A stretch of 64,000 nucleotides of DNA, taken from the NCBI RefSeq assembly GCF_041956535.1, contig NW_027192203.1, positions 493,406 through 557,405 of the forward strand. Reading direction: 5' to 3'. Below the pieces are notes generated by a model, which worked only from the letters and a program-made list of their open reading frames with translations, was not told the origin of the DNA and did not search any database. This DNA is from Calcarisporiella thermophila CBS 279.70. Lineage: Eukaryota > Calcarisporiellomycota. Of this stretch, positions 32,972-44,476 are shown piece after piece. The position numbers and the translations under genes are program-made. Numbering within the stretch: the first letter of the stretch is position 1; the number at the start of each line of letters is the position of its first letter.

Positions 32972-35749
32972 GGTCCCTGAATGGATGTGTGAATACAAGG
33001 GCGCTTGGGGAGGGGGGAGAAGAGTCCGGAGGATAAGCTGTGGGGTTGGGAGGGGAGATTTGAAAGGAGGCTGATGGGGGGAAGGGGGACCTCTTATCCT
33101 CCCACTGGGTAGCAGATGAGGTGCGGTTGCAACTGGAATAAAGAGTACAGATGCTGGTATTAGTTATGGGGAGGGGGTGGATGATGGAGGTGGGGATGCA
33201 GTGAGGAAATGCAGAGTGATAAGATGTAATGAACACAGACGGGGTACTATATCATGAAGGGGGATGAGACAGAGAATGAATGAAGACTAGTGCCAATGAT
33301 TAAGATTGCAAGCTAATGAGATGCGATGCGAGATGCCAAGGCGTGCCTATATACATTGAGAGCACAGAAATGCACGACGAATGCAAGAGATGGGGGATGG
33401 GGCGAGGGAATGTGGGGAAATGGAGAATGCAAAATGAAATGAATTAGAGGGCGGGGGGGGGGGGAGAGGGGAGGTAGCTAGAGAGAAAAGGGGAAGGGGG
33501 AACGATAAAAATAAATAAAAAACGTTCAAACATGACGGAAAAGCCAACCGACATATATTTGCAGGTCTCGTAATGCGAGCAGATTGGAATTTGGGAGAGG
33601 ACCAGGATCGAGAGATTAGCACGCTATTCGCGGCTCTGAGGATCATCCGTGCTCGTGTATTTCATAACACGAGATTTTCGCTACGCGGAATATTTCGCCG
33701 CCGTTTTTGGCGGAGGTTTTGGACAGGCCAGGCCTGCTGAGGCTTCGGCTCCGGCGCCGGCCTGCGCCCTCCCCCACGGCCCCGCCCCTGGGCTCGTCTC
33801 TCGCCGGCCACGCGTGCTCGCTCTCCCCCTCGCCTCCCCCACGCTCGCCTGCGCCACGGGCCTGCGGAAGCGGCTTGCGGTGGCCTGCGTCTTTCCCTTT
33901 TGCTTAAGGTTCCGTCTTGCCCAGCAAGGACACCGCACAGAGCGGTGCGGGGCGTGGGGGCGGCAAGGCTCTTGACAAGCAGCAAGCCGCCACTCACAGA
34001 AGAGTCGCGCTCTGCGTGAACAAGAAGCAGGGCAAGCATTTATGTAACGGCGCGTGGGGGGCCTCGATTTAGGCATATGGATTTCATGCAACTCTATTTC
34101 TAATCACGCAACAAAAAAAGAAGAGCGGGAAAAAAGGCAAAACGGAAAATGGCAGCGCAGCAGCCTGCATTGCATCCAGCGGCTCGATCCCCCTCTTTGG
34201 CGGCTGGAGCCTGCCCCTGGCATCCCGGGCCTGGCTCGCAGTCCGCTCCTCGGCCAAATTGCTCAGATGCGGCATGGTGATTCAGCCGGGCGGATCACAA
34301 GCGAAGCGCAAGCACGACGTCACCCAAGCGTTACACTGGGCGATGCGGGGCGGAGCAGCGCTGGGTCTCAGGCGAAAGCCTCGGCGATGGAGGGGCGATT
34401 TGGGCGGGCGCGCAGCGATTAGGGTTTCGCCTATGGAACAGCCACCATCAAAACCGCTTTATTACCGTGGCACAAACCTTGACACCATCTGTGTAATGGA
34501 GGGCGATTGATGATGAAAGATCCGGTTGAGTCACACCCTTTTCATTACCAACCTGCTCTTGCCCTCTTTAGCGCGGTTGACGGCCCATCATTGGTGCCTG
34601 GCCCTCATTGGGCTCAGATGCTTGGAGTGGGCTCGTGGAACCTTCCAAACTCTCCCCCTTGTTCCCCCCCCGGAGACCAATCTGGCTGCGCGCCAGAGCC
34701 GGAGAGACGTGGCCCTGTGCTGCAGAGTCGTGTGATGGAGTCTGAGGAAACCGGGCAAGACACGAGGGTCGAATCCAGGGCACTTTAGCATTCGCGAGAA
34801 GACTAAAGAGACGAGGCACGGCGCCGCCGCCGCTGCCGCCGCCGCCGCCCCGCGTCCCAACAAACCGGCTCCCCCGTCCCCTCGCCCCCCGTGGAGGCAG
34901 CCGCAGCCCCACCACGGCTGCGGAATCAAGGTTCTTCAATCTCCAGCGTCGCTGGACCATGCGTGGAGCCGTTACGAAAAGCCATGAAAGCCATTCGGTT
35001 AGCATTTCCCCTTTTTTCATAAAGGTTAGCGCGCCTCACGTGCGGTAGAGTGTGGGAACTCTGAGAGTAACTTTGCGTTACTATGTTCATGTGAACGCTA
35101 AAGGCGCCTCCTCCTCTCCCCCCTCCCTCATCACCCTACAAAATCCGCACCTTATCCTGTGCGTCGATCTCGATACTGTATAGAAAGCCCTGGACACAAG
35201 CAGATCAACTCTAACTCCTGGTTATTACCGCAATAAAAATGATTCCTCCCCTCCCCCTCCCCTGATAGCTGCGCTGAGAAAGTGTATTTCGGTAAGTTCC
35301 GCTTCGCCCGAATCTTAGCTATCTCGCCGCTGCTTCCTTCGATGGTTGGGGCCCGTCGCGCACGCCTCCTCCCCCTCCACCAGAGGAACAATGAGCTGGA
35401 GCCCGCTTGGCCATGTCTCCTCCCGAGAACTTTCGCCGCCTGCTTAGATCCGACGCACGAGAAAAGACGCAATTAGAAGCGCCATTCTATTTTGTATTAG
35501 TGATGTCCCATTTCCCCTCCTCCCTGCTTCGCCCGCGATCCCTCCCACTCCTTACCTAAACCCCCCAACCCACTTCTCCTCTCTCTTCTCTCCCCTCCCC
35601 CCTCCCCCGATTGACCACTTTATCCTCCTTCTCATAAGGCTTGGACCCCTAATTTGGACCTCTCTAACTCTCCTAACTCTCCGGATATTTCTACACCCAC
35701 CGTTTCTTCTTTTTCGCTTGCCACTAACCTTTTTCTCCTCCTCCCTGCT

Positions 35750-35757
35750 TGACGTCA
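35750..35757. promoter_or_regulatory. CRE-type palindrome TGACGTCA
   Basis: A perfect 8-bp ATF/CREB site lies 40 bases upstream of a TATA box and about 380 bases upstream of the bZIP start codon. Confidence 0.55.
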
Positions 35758-35796
35758 ATATGTCATCGGAACACAAGGTCGGAAATCCCGCGCCGT

Positions 35797-35805
35797 TATA
35801 AAAGG
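35797..35805 (+). promoter_or_regulatory. TATA box upstream of the bZIP gene
   Basis: TATAAAAGG followed by CG. A second similar element (TATAAAGG at 36094-36101) lies only 35 bases upstream of the ATG. The first would give a leader of about 300 bases rich in pyrimidine tracts. Confidence 0.5.
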
Positions 35806-36134
35806 CGTCGGTAAGTCTAGTATGTGCAACATTTTCTCCCCCCCCCCCTCTCCTCCCCATCAAAAAGTCACACGGTTTCCCTGACACATATCATTTAAGT
35901 GTTTATCCTTCTCGCCCGAATCCTTTTTTCTCCTTTCTTTCTTTTCTCTTCTTTCCGCTCCTTATCCATTACATTTTTATAAATCCACCTTTATTTTTTT
36001 TTTTTTCCCTCTTCTCCCCTTCCCCCCCCCCTCTAACCTCGCGATACAAAGGTTACACCTCCCTTTACTACTTTTGCTTAGCTAGAAGCGGGATATAAAG
36101 GCGCATTAATACCATTGAATCAACCCTGAAGCCC

Positions 36135-37037
36135 ATGGCGTTCGAATTGGCCGACTCATCCCTCCCCAGCGATTCCCACCGAAAAACCAACACCCAGAGC
36201 TTCACCCATATGCTGGCTACCCCCAATACCGTCGAAGCGCCCTCCTCCCCCTCGTCCACCTCCACCTCCTCTTGGTCCTCAGCCTGGCCCTCTCTAGGCC
36301 TTCAAGTTCCCGACCTCTATGGAACCGCGGCCACGACCACCCCCAATGCCGCCGCCCCCCCTCCCACCACCGCGGCTGCTAACCCTGCCGCCGCTACCAC
36401 CGCCGTCACCACCTCCTCCGCTCTCGCGGCCACGTCCACCAGCGCCTCCACCCCCTCAGGAGTCCTCTCCATCACCCCCCACTCCCCTCACTCCCCTCAG
36501 ACCCCAAGTCCCACCCCGACCCCCACCGCCCTCCATTTCGAGCCGCTGTCTGAGGTCTTCGACTATCCCGAGCTCTCCCTGTTTGCGTCCGCCTCCTCCG
36601 AGCAGCCGCAAACCCTAGGGGAGGAGGGCTCCGGCCACCCCGCCTCCTCCGATTCCCCCACCCAGAAGAAGCCCGCCAATGCTCGCCGAGCCGCTCAGAA
36701 CCGCGCCGCCCAGCGCGCCTTCCGGCAGCGCAAGGACCGGTACATCAAGGATCTGGAGCAGAAGGCCCGCGAGCTCGACTCGTTCCGCGCCGCCATCGAT
36801 GTTCTGCGCCAGGAGAACCGCCAGCTGCATGCTGCGGTGCGGCAGATGATGTCCGACATGGGGTATCTCAAGCGCATGATGCAGGGACGCTGCGTGGTTC
36901 CGGAGATGTTGCCCCCCAACTTGTCGGCAGGAGGGGTGCCCGACGACATGGGCTGCGCGTGGGGCCTCGAGGAATGGGGCGACATGGTGTGGGACGGTAG
37001 AAAACGGAGGCTGACCCATATAGGATTTTTACACTGA
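36135..37037 (+). CDS. Yap1/Pap1-type bZIP transcription factor
   Basis: This is an intronless 300-residue protein. Residues 1-175 are a Ser/Thr/Ala/Pro-rich low-complexity region. The basic region near residues 178-200 contains NRAAQRAFRQRK, the NxAAxxxFR signature of fungal Yap/Pap1 factors. It is followed by a leucine zipper with heptad positions in DLEQKARELDSFRAAIDVLRQENRQLHAAV. The C-terminus is short and lacks an obvious cysteine-rich redox domain (only isolated Cys), unlike Yap1/Pap1, so an oxidative-stress role is not supported. A nuclear, dimeric DNA-binding role is clear. The upstream TGACGTCA site raises possible self-regulation. Confidence 0.9.
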   Translation: MAFELADSSLPSDSHRKTNTQSFTHMLATPNTVEAPSSPSSTSTSSWSSAWPSLGLQVPDLYGTAATTTPNAAAPPPTTAAANPAAATTAVTTSSALAATSTSASTPSGVLSITPHSPHSPQTPSPTPTPTALHFEPLSEVFDYPELSLFASASSEQPQTLGEEGSGHPASSDSPTQKKPANARRAAQNRAAQRAFRQRKDRYIKDLEQKARELDSFRAAIDVLRQENRQLHAAVRQMMSDMGYLKRMMQGRCVVPEMLPPNLSAGGVPDDMGCAWGLEEWGDMVWDGRKRRLTHIGFLH

Positions 37038-40000
37038 TATTGTATCCATTTTTTCTTCTACTTTGTGTTCCTTTTCTTTGAATTTCGTTTGTATTCTATT
37101 AGTGCTGTCTTCCTTCGATATAGTGTTTGAAAATACCCATTACATTCATTCATACTTGTGTTGGTGGATTGAACTAGCCCACAGTGTATTTTGAGGATGC
37201 TGGTGCGGATGATGTGTTGAAAATATATATATTTCTTTCTGTCTCTCTCTCTCACTTCTCCCCCCCCCCTCCCCTCCTCCTCCTCCTCCTCCTCCTCCTT
37301 TCTTCTTGTGTTTTATTTGTTTTGTGATTGCTTGCTTTATTGGTTTTCTTTCATACATTTCGTTTATCTTTGTACATAGTAAAAAATGGATTTGACTCGA
37401 GACAATAAGAATCTGGCAGCTCTTGCTTTAACCTTTGCGCTTAAATTGACGTTCTCCTGACCTCCTTCCCCTACTGACACCGCATCTAAACTTGCCAGCC
37501 TGTACAACTCTAACTCTCCATCAACACCGTTGTTTGGTTAGTCATTGACGCTTATTTAACTAAGAGTTGTGGGAGGTCAGAGGGAGGAGATTGGGAAGAG
37601 ATCCTTTTAGTTTAGCTCTGTCTTAATCGTGGGTGATGAGAAAAATCTTATTTCAAAACCTTGTTAACCTCCGAGATCACCTGGGCGGGTTGGCCGGTCT
37701 CTTTGCGGCCGACCATGAGGGGGAGAGAGTTTGCGGAGTAGGGTTGTAGCTTTATTACACTTGCCGTGGTGGGCCTTGGCTGCTGTTTTTGTGTTTGGTT
37801 ACCTTGTGCCCACCTTCATTTTATCTAATCGGTCGCTTCGCCATCCCTCTACGGCGTTGCGCGGACGAACTCAAGCTACAAACCATGAGCCCTGAGAGAC
37901 GGGGCGAGAGGTATATCGGCCGCTTGGTACGCTGAGGTGAGGAGAGCAGAGAAGGGGGAGAGGCCACAAAAGAAAAAACCGCAGGGTGGATGGAAGAGGG
38001 AAAGGCCGCAAAGAAGTTTGGCCGTGCTCGTGCCATGAAGAGGTTTCATTTGAGTTTGCAGAATCACGAGGCCCTGTATTGATTTTACCACTTTGACGGC
38101 CCACACTCAAGCTATTCTATAAAGAATATGTTTTCCCGGGTATTCAAGCTCCCTTCCCATCCAGCAAAACCTAACTCCCCGCGGCAATATCTTTCTTCCC
38201 TGGCGAGATGGGCAACGTGATAGGAAACCATGCCCGCAGCGTTCTGCGGGACCGTTTGGTCCATGTTTCGCCGGAATCGACCTCTTCCTCACCATTGATA
38301 AGAGGCGGACCCGAGATAGGGATGTATAAGCGTACCGCCCAGGTGCAACTCTTGTGCTCATTAAATTTATCAGCTTCGATGAGATGGAATGGGATGTAGA
38401 CGTGCTAAGCTTGCTGGCGTCAACCATCCTCAATAGTGGGCGGGCTCCATCCCAGGCCGAATTTCCTAGAGAACATTCGCCTTAGCGGACTTCGGGCGAT
38501 TCGCAAGTGGGTGCCATGTTGCCCACCTCCTAAATAAGGGCTCATTGGAAATGACAACGAGCGAAATTTCCGCTTGGATTTTTTGCCACCGAATTTTAAA
38601 CCAAAATCAAAAGAAAACGGGTTTTTCTCGTTCATCACGCCTGCGATAGTAGGGATGAAGATCCCGACTGATGCACCAAATCACTGGACGCATACTCCGA
38701 TCCACGGAGACTGTAGGGAATGGCGACGGGCACGACCGCAAGGAAGTCCTCGTCAAGGGAGATGTTCTTGAAAAAAAAAAGAGGACCGATGAACAGGGAA
38801 GCCATGGAATATATATTCATTTCCCTTTAGATGGGCGATCTTGGTTAAAATGAATAAAATCAATAAATATACGTACTCACATAGAAAAGAAAGCCCCTCA
38901 ATTAATAAACTCTCCCGTATACTGTATGTAATATTGACTGCATTAAATCCGTCATTTTATCTGTGCTTGCAGCACAACTCTAATTTTCCGCATATACCTC
39001 ACAGGATAGACATAGGGTCCCCGTCATCGATTCTATGTGGAATACCAAACCAAACCACCTACCAACTGAAGTCATCCCACAAGCCGATCTTTGTCTTGGC
39101 CACGCAAAGGATAACCGCCGGCTATGCCAGCACCCATGGGAATTTCGCCTTGACAAGTTGGCAGGAGCCATGGGACGGGACTCTTCCTCTCCCGGCGGCC
39201 TTCGTCGCCGAGGCAATCTCAAGCAACCAGGAAATAGCATCGTCGCTAAGGAACTGGTTCCCCAGGATGAATATCACTTCATTTCTGTACTAAAAGAAAT
39301 AATTGCATTGATTACTTGTCGCAAAAAGGAAGGCAAAGGGTTCCCGGGACTCCAGGTCTATGCACATTTCGCTAAAGTGCATGGCCTCGAAGAGGAATCA
39401 TCGAGGAGCAATCATTCAGACGGTTTAATTTCGAAACTGGACTCTGGAATAGTTTTTCAAGTTGACGGCTGCGTAGAGCAACTGGGCTTCATAACCACCC
39501 TCCACCCCCTCCCATACCCGTCCAGGGCCAACTGAGCCATCGCAAACCTTGTTTTTGTAAAAAAAAGTAATTTAAAAAAAGCGGATGGAAGTAATAGAAA
39601 GCTACATACGGTGGCAAAAAGGAATCGAAGAGGTCGGGAGGATGCCAAAAGGAGCAATATTAAACCCCCGTTGGCCTTTGAAAAACGTTTTGGTAAGCAG
39701 ATGCTCTGGGGGGAAAACCGGTTCTCCGCTCTGAAATGAAAGGGAAATGAAAACACAACTCAACAAGCCGCAGTCACGCTAATGCACGAAAAAATTACCA
39801 GCGACTGAACGAAAAGCAGCTGGTGATAAACACATTTATAAACGGCCAAATGTCTCCTCATGTAGATGCATCATTTGGTCTCTTTAGTTATTATCCTGGT
39901 GATTTTTGGGTTCATATTCTTTTTAAACAAAGGGCAACAAGCATTCTTCTTCCCCCTTCTGTTTCCTCTTCTTTTTTGTTGTTTGCAACCCAAAACATCA

Positions 40001-40242
40001 CCCCCTTCACTCTCTTTCATCATTAAAATCAGTGTGTATCATTCTTTTTCTTTCTTTCATCTCTATTACCCTCCCCCCCCCCCTAATCCATCTCCTGTGA
40101 AAATAAACAAAAGTACCCCCACTATCCTTTACTCAATAATCCCACTTAGTTTCCCCTTAATAGTGTTGAAGTTTTTTTTATTCTCTCCTCACTCAACACG
40201 TAATCCTCTAATTCCCAAAAAAAGCACTAATTGGCATCCCTT
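37038..40242. other. 3.2-kb intergenic region
   Basis: It contains a C run and (CTC)n microsatellite at 37260-37298, then mixed sequence. The longest ORFs (38841-39293 and 39035-39535, overlapping in different frames) have no recognisable family, no exon structure that I can build and no signal peptide; a decayed or lineage-specific gene cannot be excluded. The last 400 bases form the pyrimidine-rich promoter and leader of the seven-helix gene, with a run of 12 C ending near 40082. Confidence 0.4.
37260..37298 (+). repeat. Poly-C followed by (CTC)n microsatellite
   Basis: A C homopolymer is followed by CTC trinucleotide units through 37298, about 220 bases downstream of the bZIP stop codon. 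Confidence 0.9.
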
Positions 40243-41349
40243 ATGGCTCCGACCCTCTTCAAGAGATTACCCTTCAACTACGAGAACGTCACCGAGGACA
40301 CACTCTTCTGCGACTGGCGGATAACGGCGGATGAGTGTTTTGGAGGGCAGGCCGTGGCCTACATGTACCTCGCCCATCTGGTCTTCTGTATCATGTTTGT
40401 GTTCGTGTGCGGCTACATCCTCTTCGACCGGATCGTGCGGCGCCGCTTGAGGTTCTACGAGTGGAATACCCGCGAGATGGCGTTCTACCCCAAACCCACC
40501 GAGATGTTCGTCCTGATGGCCATGATCTTCTTCGTCCTGCGCGCGGCGCTGGCCATCAACGTCTTCGCCAACCTCTCGGGCGACAATATGACGGCTCGCG
40601 AGAGCTGGGGCAACGTTGCATGGCCATTTGCCGCGGCGGCCATCGTGTTCTACCTCACCGGGCTGATCTTCGCCACCCCCCACAGCTACAGCGACATCGA
40701 GCTCAGCAGCTCCGGCACCCCCTTCCTGCCCACACCCTCCCAGCTCACCGCCATCATGTTCACCCTGGTGTCCCTGCCCTTCCTGCTCAACCAGGGGCTC
40801 GCCATCGCCGCCGGGTTTGCCTACGACAAGGGCGACATCGAGGGGCACAACAACTTCGTCACCGGGCTCTATCTCATGTGGGCCGTCTTCATCGTCGTCA
40901 TGTTCTCCTTCTACATCTTCTTCGGCCGCCAGCTCATTGTGATCCTGGCCCGCAACATTGAGGCCATTCAGGCCAGCACCCGCTACGACTCCGCCAACTG
41001 CTCCTCCTCCGGCCTCAAGAGCATGAAAAATAACGTCTACACCCACCGCCTCAACGAGATCAAGGAGAGCTACCGCAAAATCCGCGGAACCGTGATGATC
41101 ATTGTGATTTTGATGCCCGTCGTGTTGATTGTGACCCTGTCGATGACCTTCTTCCGCGTCTATATTATGCGCAACCACACGCTTAGGTAAGCCGACCCCC
41201 TCGGAACCTTCCATCTCACCGTGCATCCCACACGGATGACTAACCCGAGTCTTTGTTCTAGCTATGTGTTCGCCCTGATGTGGATCAATGCCACCGCTTT
41301 CACAGTGGCCGTGTCGGTAGTTCTGATGGGCTTGAGCCGTAAGAAGTAA
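40243..41349 (+). CDS. Orphan seven-helix membrane protein
   Basis: Two exons (40243-41186, 41262-41349) give 343 residues. I count seven strongly hydrophobic helices. They begin near AYMYLAHLVFCIMFVFVCGY, FVLMAMIFFVLRAALAI, WPFAAAAIVFYLTGLIF, LTAIMFTLVSLPFLL, GLYLMWAVFIVVMFSF, IIVILMPVVLIVTLSM and YVFALMWINATAFTVAV. The short N-terminus has a sequon (NVT) and two Cys. The loop between helices 5 and 6 is the longest, with GRQLIVILARNIEAIQAS. This resembles the layout of G-protein-coupled receptors and related seven-helix proteins, but I do not recognise a family signature. The true start is the ATG at 40243; the upstream frame opens only with TTG. Codons are strongly GC3-biased, suggesting good expression. 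Confidence 0.8.
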
Positions 41350-41908
41350 TTTCTAATTTTTCCCCCTCCCCCTCCTTCGACAGGAGGCACTCCCCCCCCC
41401 CTTTTAATTTCTCAGCTCCCCCACAGTTGATATCATTTTGGCCCCGTCTATTGTTTTTCTCCTGCCCTCTCACCCCCTTATTTTTTTCCGGGTCAAAGTG
41501 CCTTTCCTCTCCTTTACTTTCTTTTCTGCCCCTTAGGAATATTAATGTGGTAATCGCTGTTTAATATGTAAAATTCGCCTTCTTACTCGTACTTGTTCCG
41601 CGGGTGAGCCTTTGAATGATTCTTTTCTTTTATATACTTTCATTTCATTGTACTATTTTATTCATACTCTGGCATTTGGCATAAAGCATTACACTAACAA
41701 TACATGGGAAAAAAAATAAAAAAAAAGCACGGTAACGGCCTCGAAAAAACGAGTGTTGAGATTTCATTTTCCACTCGAACCCTATATTAAACCTATGTGC
41801 TGGAGAATGCGGGGGGGAATTAGGTGCAATCGGGATTTCGGTCAAGGGTTTTGCACATTACCTTAGGGATCATCCATAAAACAAATAATGAGTAAAGCAA
41901 CATGGTCC
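41350..41908. other. Convergent intergenic region
   Basis: This is the 3' region shared by the seven-helix gene and the HAM1-family gene. It has C and T tracts after the first stop, then AT-rich sequence with TTTTATT and AATAAA-like motifs on both strands. No coding signal. Confidence 0.45.
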
Positions 41909-44476
41909 TTATTCTTCATGGGCATGAAGTCGGTCTTGGTTCCCTGACATCACGGCGTCCAGTGCCTGTTTCCCACTTGGCACTATGCTCCGTGCTTGCT
42001 CTTTTATTTTGGTCATCTGCTCATCCAGTTTCTTCATCACGGATGTTAAGCCATCCATAAGGGTACGCTCGAGGTGACTTCGGACGGTCGCCTGCACAAT
42101 CGGGCGCAGGATGGTGTAGAAAAAGTCGTTCTTGGTGTCGTGCATGCGCAGCTTGAGGTCATGCAGGGTGACATCGGCCCGAACAACTCGGAAGGTGCTC
42201 TCGGGATCGGTTTCCGAGGCGGGAGTGAGGGTAAGATCAAGGGTGAGGCCATCTCCAGGAATAATGATATCGACATAGCCAACCTACACGATGGGGAAGG
42301 AGCAAGAGATATTGGCATGAGATGAAACACAACCGAAAAAGAAAAAAGAAAACCCAAAGAGCGAGCTTACATCGGTCATTTTAGGGAAGCCGGACTTCTT
42401 TGCGTAATAGAATGCAATATCTTTGGCCTCCAAGTTCAAGTTCTCTCTATAGGCATAGGGGTCGGATTCAGCAATGTCTACTTCCACAAACAGGGGAGAA
42501 CACTCACATCTTAATATGCGCATGGCTCAAGAGTCGCACCTCGCCCTTTCGCTCCAGCTGGTTTGTCTCCAAATTGCGCTGCAGGGTAGGCAGGGCGAGG
42601 GAGGTATGCGTGTCCACGGCCATATGTCGTGGGATCATGCTTGAGCAGCGTAGAACAACGTTGTCAAAAATATAGTGGTAGTCGTCGTTCTCACTGTAGC
42701 AGAGAGAATACAATTATCATGTTAGCGCATCCACAAAGGGTTTCCGGCGATAAAGCAAAAAACAGTACCCTTCAATGCGGGGCAGAGGCAGCCACTCCAG
42801 CTTTTCCCCAAGGATGTAGAGAACTTGGGCAAAGTCTTTCAGGAGCCCGTACTTGAGGGTGGGTTTCCCATCGGCATCCAGTAGCACGTCCTTGATCAAC
42901 GTCTCGAAATCGGCACGCCACTCGCTCGTGGTCTTATCATGGGTGAGTGCGTCCGTGAAGTCTCGCGCCTCGGCCACAATCTTTTCGATCTGCTCGCGGT
43001 AGTTTTTGGAGAAGAGACGCTGACTACGATCGAACAAATCCTCGCCCTCGCGCTGCAACTTGTCCGACTGCAAATACTTGGTGTCACGAGCCGCGTGATT
43101 CAGATAGGCAGCCGCGTCGTTCAAGAAGCGATGCAGCTTTTTATCTTCGGCAGCCTTTTCGGCCAGCACCTGGCAAGCTTCAATCAGCGGGTCCAGACTC
43201 TTGTTGCTTGCGAAGCGCTCCATGAGCTCCTTGGCGCTCTCCGTCGCCTTTTGGAGCGACTCGCCCTCCCTCCTCCCAGCGCGCTCCGCCGCGCTCTTCA
43301 GCTGTTCTCTCATCTGTGCTCCTCGGTTCCCCAGCTGGCGTATGATCTCCACCAAATCATCCAAAGTGCTCTGGTATTCGCTCGTCTTTTGTACAGAGAG
43401 CATCAGTTGCTTGAACCGCTCGATGAGCCGCCGTTGCTGCTCCTCGGGAACGTGAAGCCCCTCCACGCCGCGTTTGGCGGCGTCCGCAGCCTGCTGACCC
43501 AGATTTTGGGCTGCCTCGGTGGCTGATTGCTTTCCCTCCGAATATTTCTGGAACTGAGCCTGCGCTGCATTTGCTCCCTTCTTGCCGACCTTGTCTGCCG
43601 CACCGCGTGCCGTATCTGCCGTCTCTCTCAGCGCCTCTTCCGGACTCATTTCTCCACTCGCCCCCTTCGCTCCTTTTCCCGCGGGCTTGCTCCCACCCTC
43701 GTGCTGCTCAGACACGCTCATCTGGATGGCTTCTTGGACAATTTGCTGCAGATCAAAGATCAGTCTGCGGAATTGCGGGGAGGTGATCATCATGCGCGCA
43801 ATCCGCATTGCCTTGTCACCTGCTTCGGCCGCGAGCGCCTGGGCATCCTGGGCTCCTTTGTGGAGGGGTTCGGTCGACACCTTACTCTGTGCGCTTCCTA
43901 CACAACGGGTAAAAAAAAGTCGAAACAATTCACGGTGAGACTGAACATTATCGGGCCAGAAAATGAACTCGCTCTACATACGTGCAGCCTCGTTCATGCC
44001 CTTCGTTCCATAGAACAGAACCTTTTGCAGGTTATCACCTTCGTTCTTCTCCTCGAGCATTTTCTTGGTTGACTCCATCCTACACGCCAGAGAGTCAACC
44101 ATTCAGTTCTCCACTCTGGAAACTAGCAATATCAAAAACTTAATAAACTTACAATTTTTCTGCATCCGCAGCCACCTTTTTCCCCAGCGGGGTCATGTCT
44201 TTTGCTATCTCATGGATGGCGCCGCTCTGCTGTATCTCGTCGATTTTGCTGGTTATCTGCCCGGTCGACGGCATTTCTCCGCGTCTAGATGAGAGGGAGA
44301 GAACATAGGGGGGTTAATTCCACTTCCAGGCGGGTAGGCAGGAATGTTTTCTTATTGGAATTAGTTTACTTGGCGCTCTCGACTGCGTGTTCCACGTCGA
44401 GCCGGCGCTGAAGCGCCTCTTCGCGTGCCTGCCTGTCGAGCTCTTCCTGCTTTGCTTTGTTAGACGATCCGAACAT
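41909..44476 (-). CDS. HAM1-family (HAM1_C/DUF4449) protein with LEA-like helices and TULIP-like C-terminus
   Basis: About seven exons give roughly 730 residues. The first exon encodes MFGSSNKAKQEELDRQAR. The middle is long, helical and rich in Ala, Glu, Gln and Lys, with LEA-like stretches (DTARGAADKVGKKGANAAQAQFQKY, AAQNLGQQAADAAKRG). The C-terminal part has LEWLPLPRIEG followed by YHYIFDNVVLR...MIPRHMAV, then VDIIIPGDGLTLDLTLT and LRMHDTKNDFFYTILRPIV. This order matches the C-terminal domain of the fungal HAM1 family, which is related to BPI/TULIP lipid-binding folds. The function is not established; a membrane-associated lipid-transfer or scaffold role is an inference. Exon ends inside the C-terminal half are approximate. 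Confidence 0.78.

Larger units (their letters stand above)
32972..36134. other. 3.2-kb divergent intergenic region with GC-rich blocks
   Basis: This region separates the winged-helix regulator from the bZIP gene. It starts G-rich (G run near 33451). It contains a CpG-rich block (33690-34050) with small hairpins such as CACCGC...GCGGTG near 33930, another at 34160-34420 and a GCC-rich stretch near 34820-34860. It ends in long pyrimidine tracts (35500-36040). Overlapping ORFs of 60-150 codons on both strands reflect base composition; none shows a motif. A CRE and TATA box near 35750-35805 mark the bZIP promoter. Confidence 0.5.

Noticed and set aside
33662-34091. Overlapping ORFs of 108-136 codons in the CpG-rich block
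   Set aside because: All are Arg/Ala/Pro-rich with no motif, and several frames are open at once, as expected from GC-rich DNA.
38841-39535. Overlapping 150- and 166-codon plus-strand ORFs
   Set aside because: I recognise no family and cannot build a spliced gene that joins them. A decayed or orphan gene remains possible but is unsupported.
40267-41226. 319-codon ORF on the minus strand opposite the seven-helix gene
   Set aside because: It is a mirror of a GC3-biased coding strand. The translation is rich in Gly, Glu and His with no motif, while the plus strand encodes clear membrane helices.
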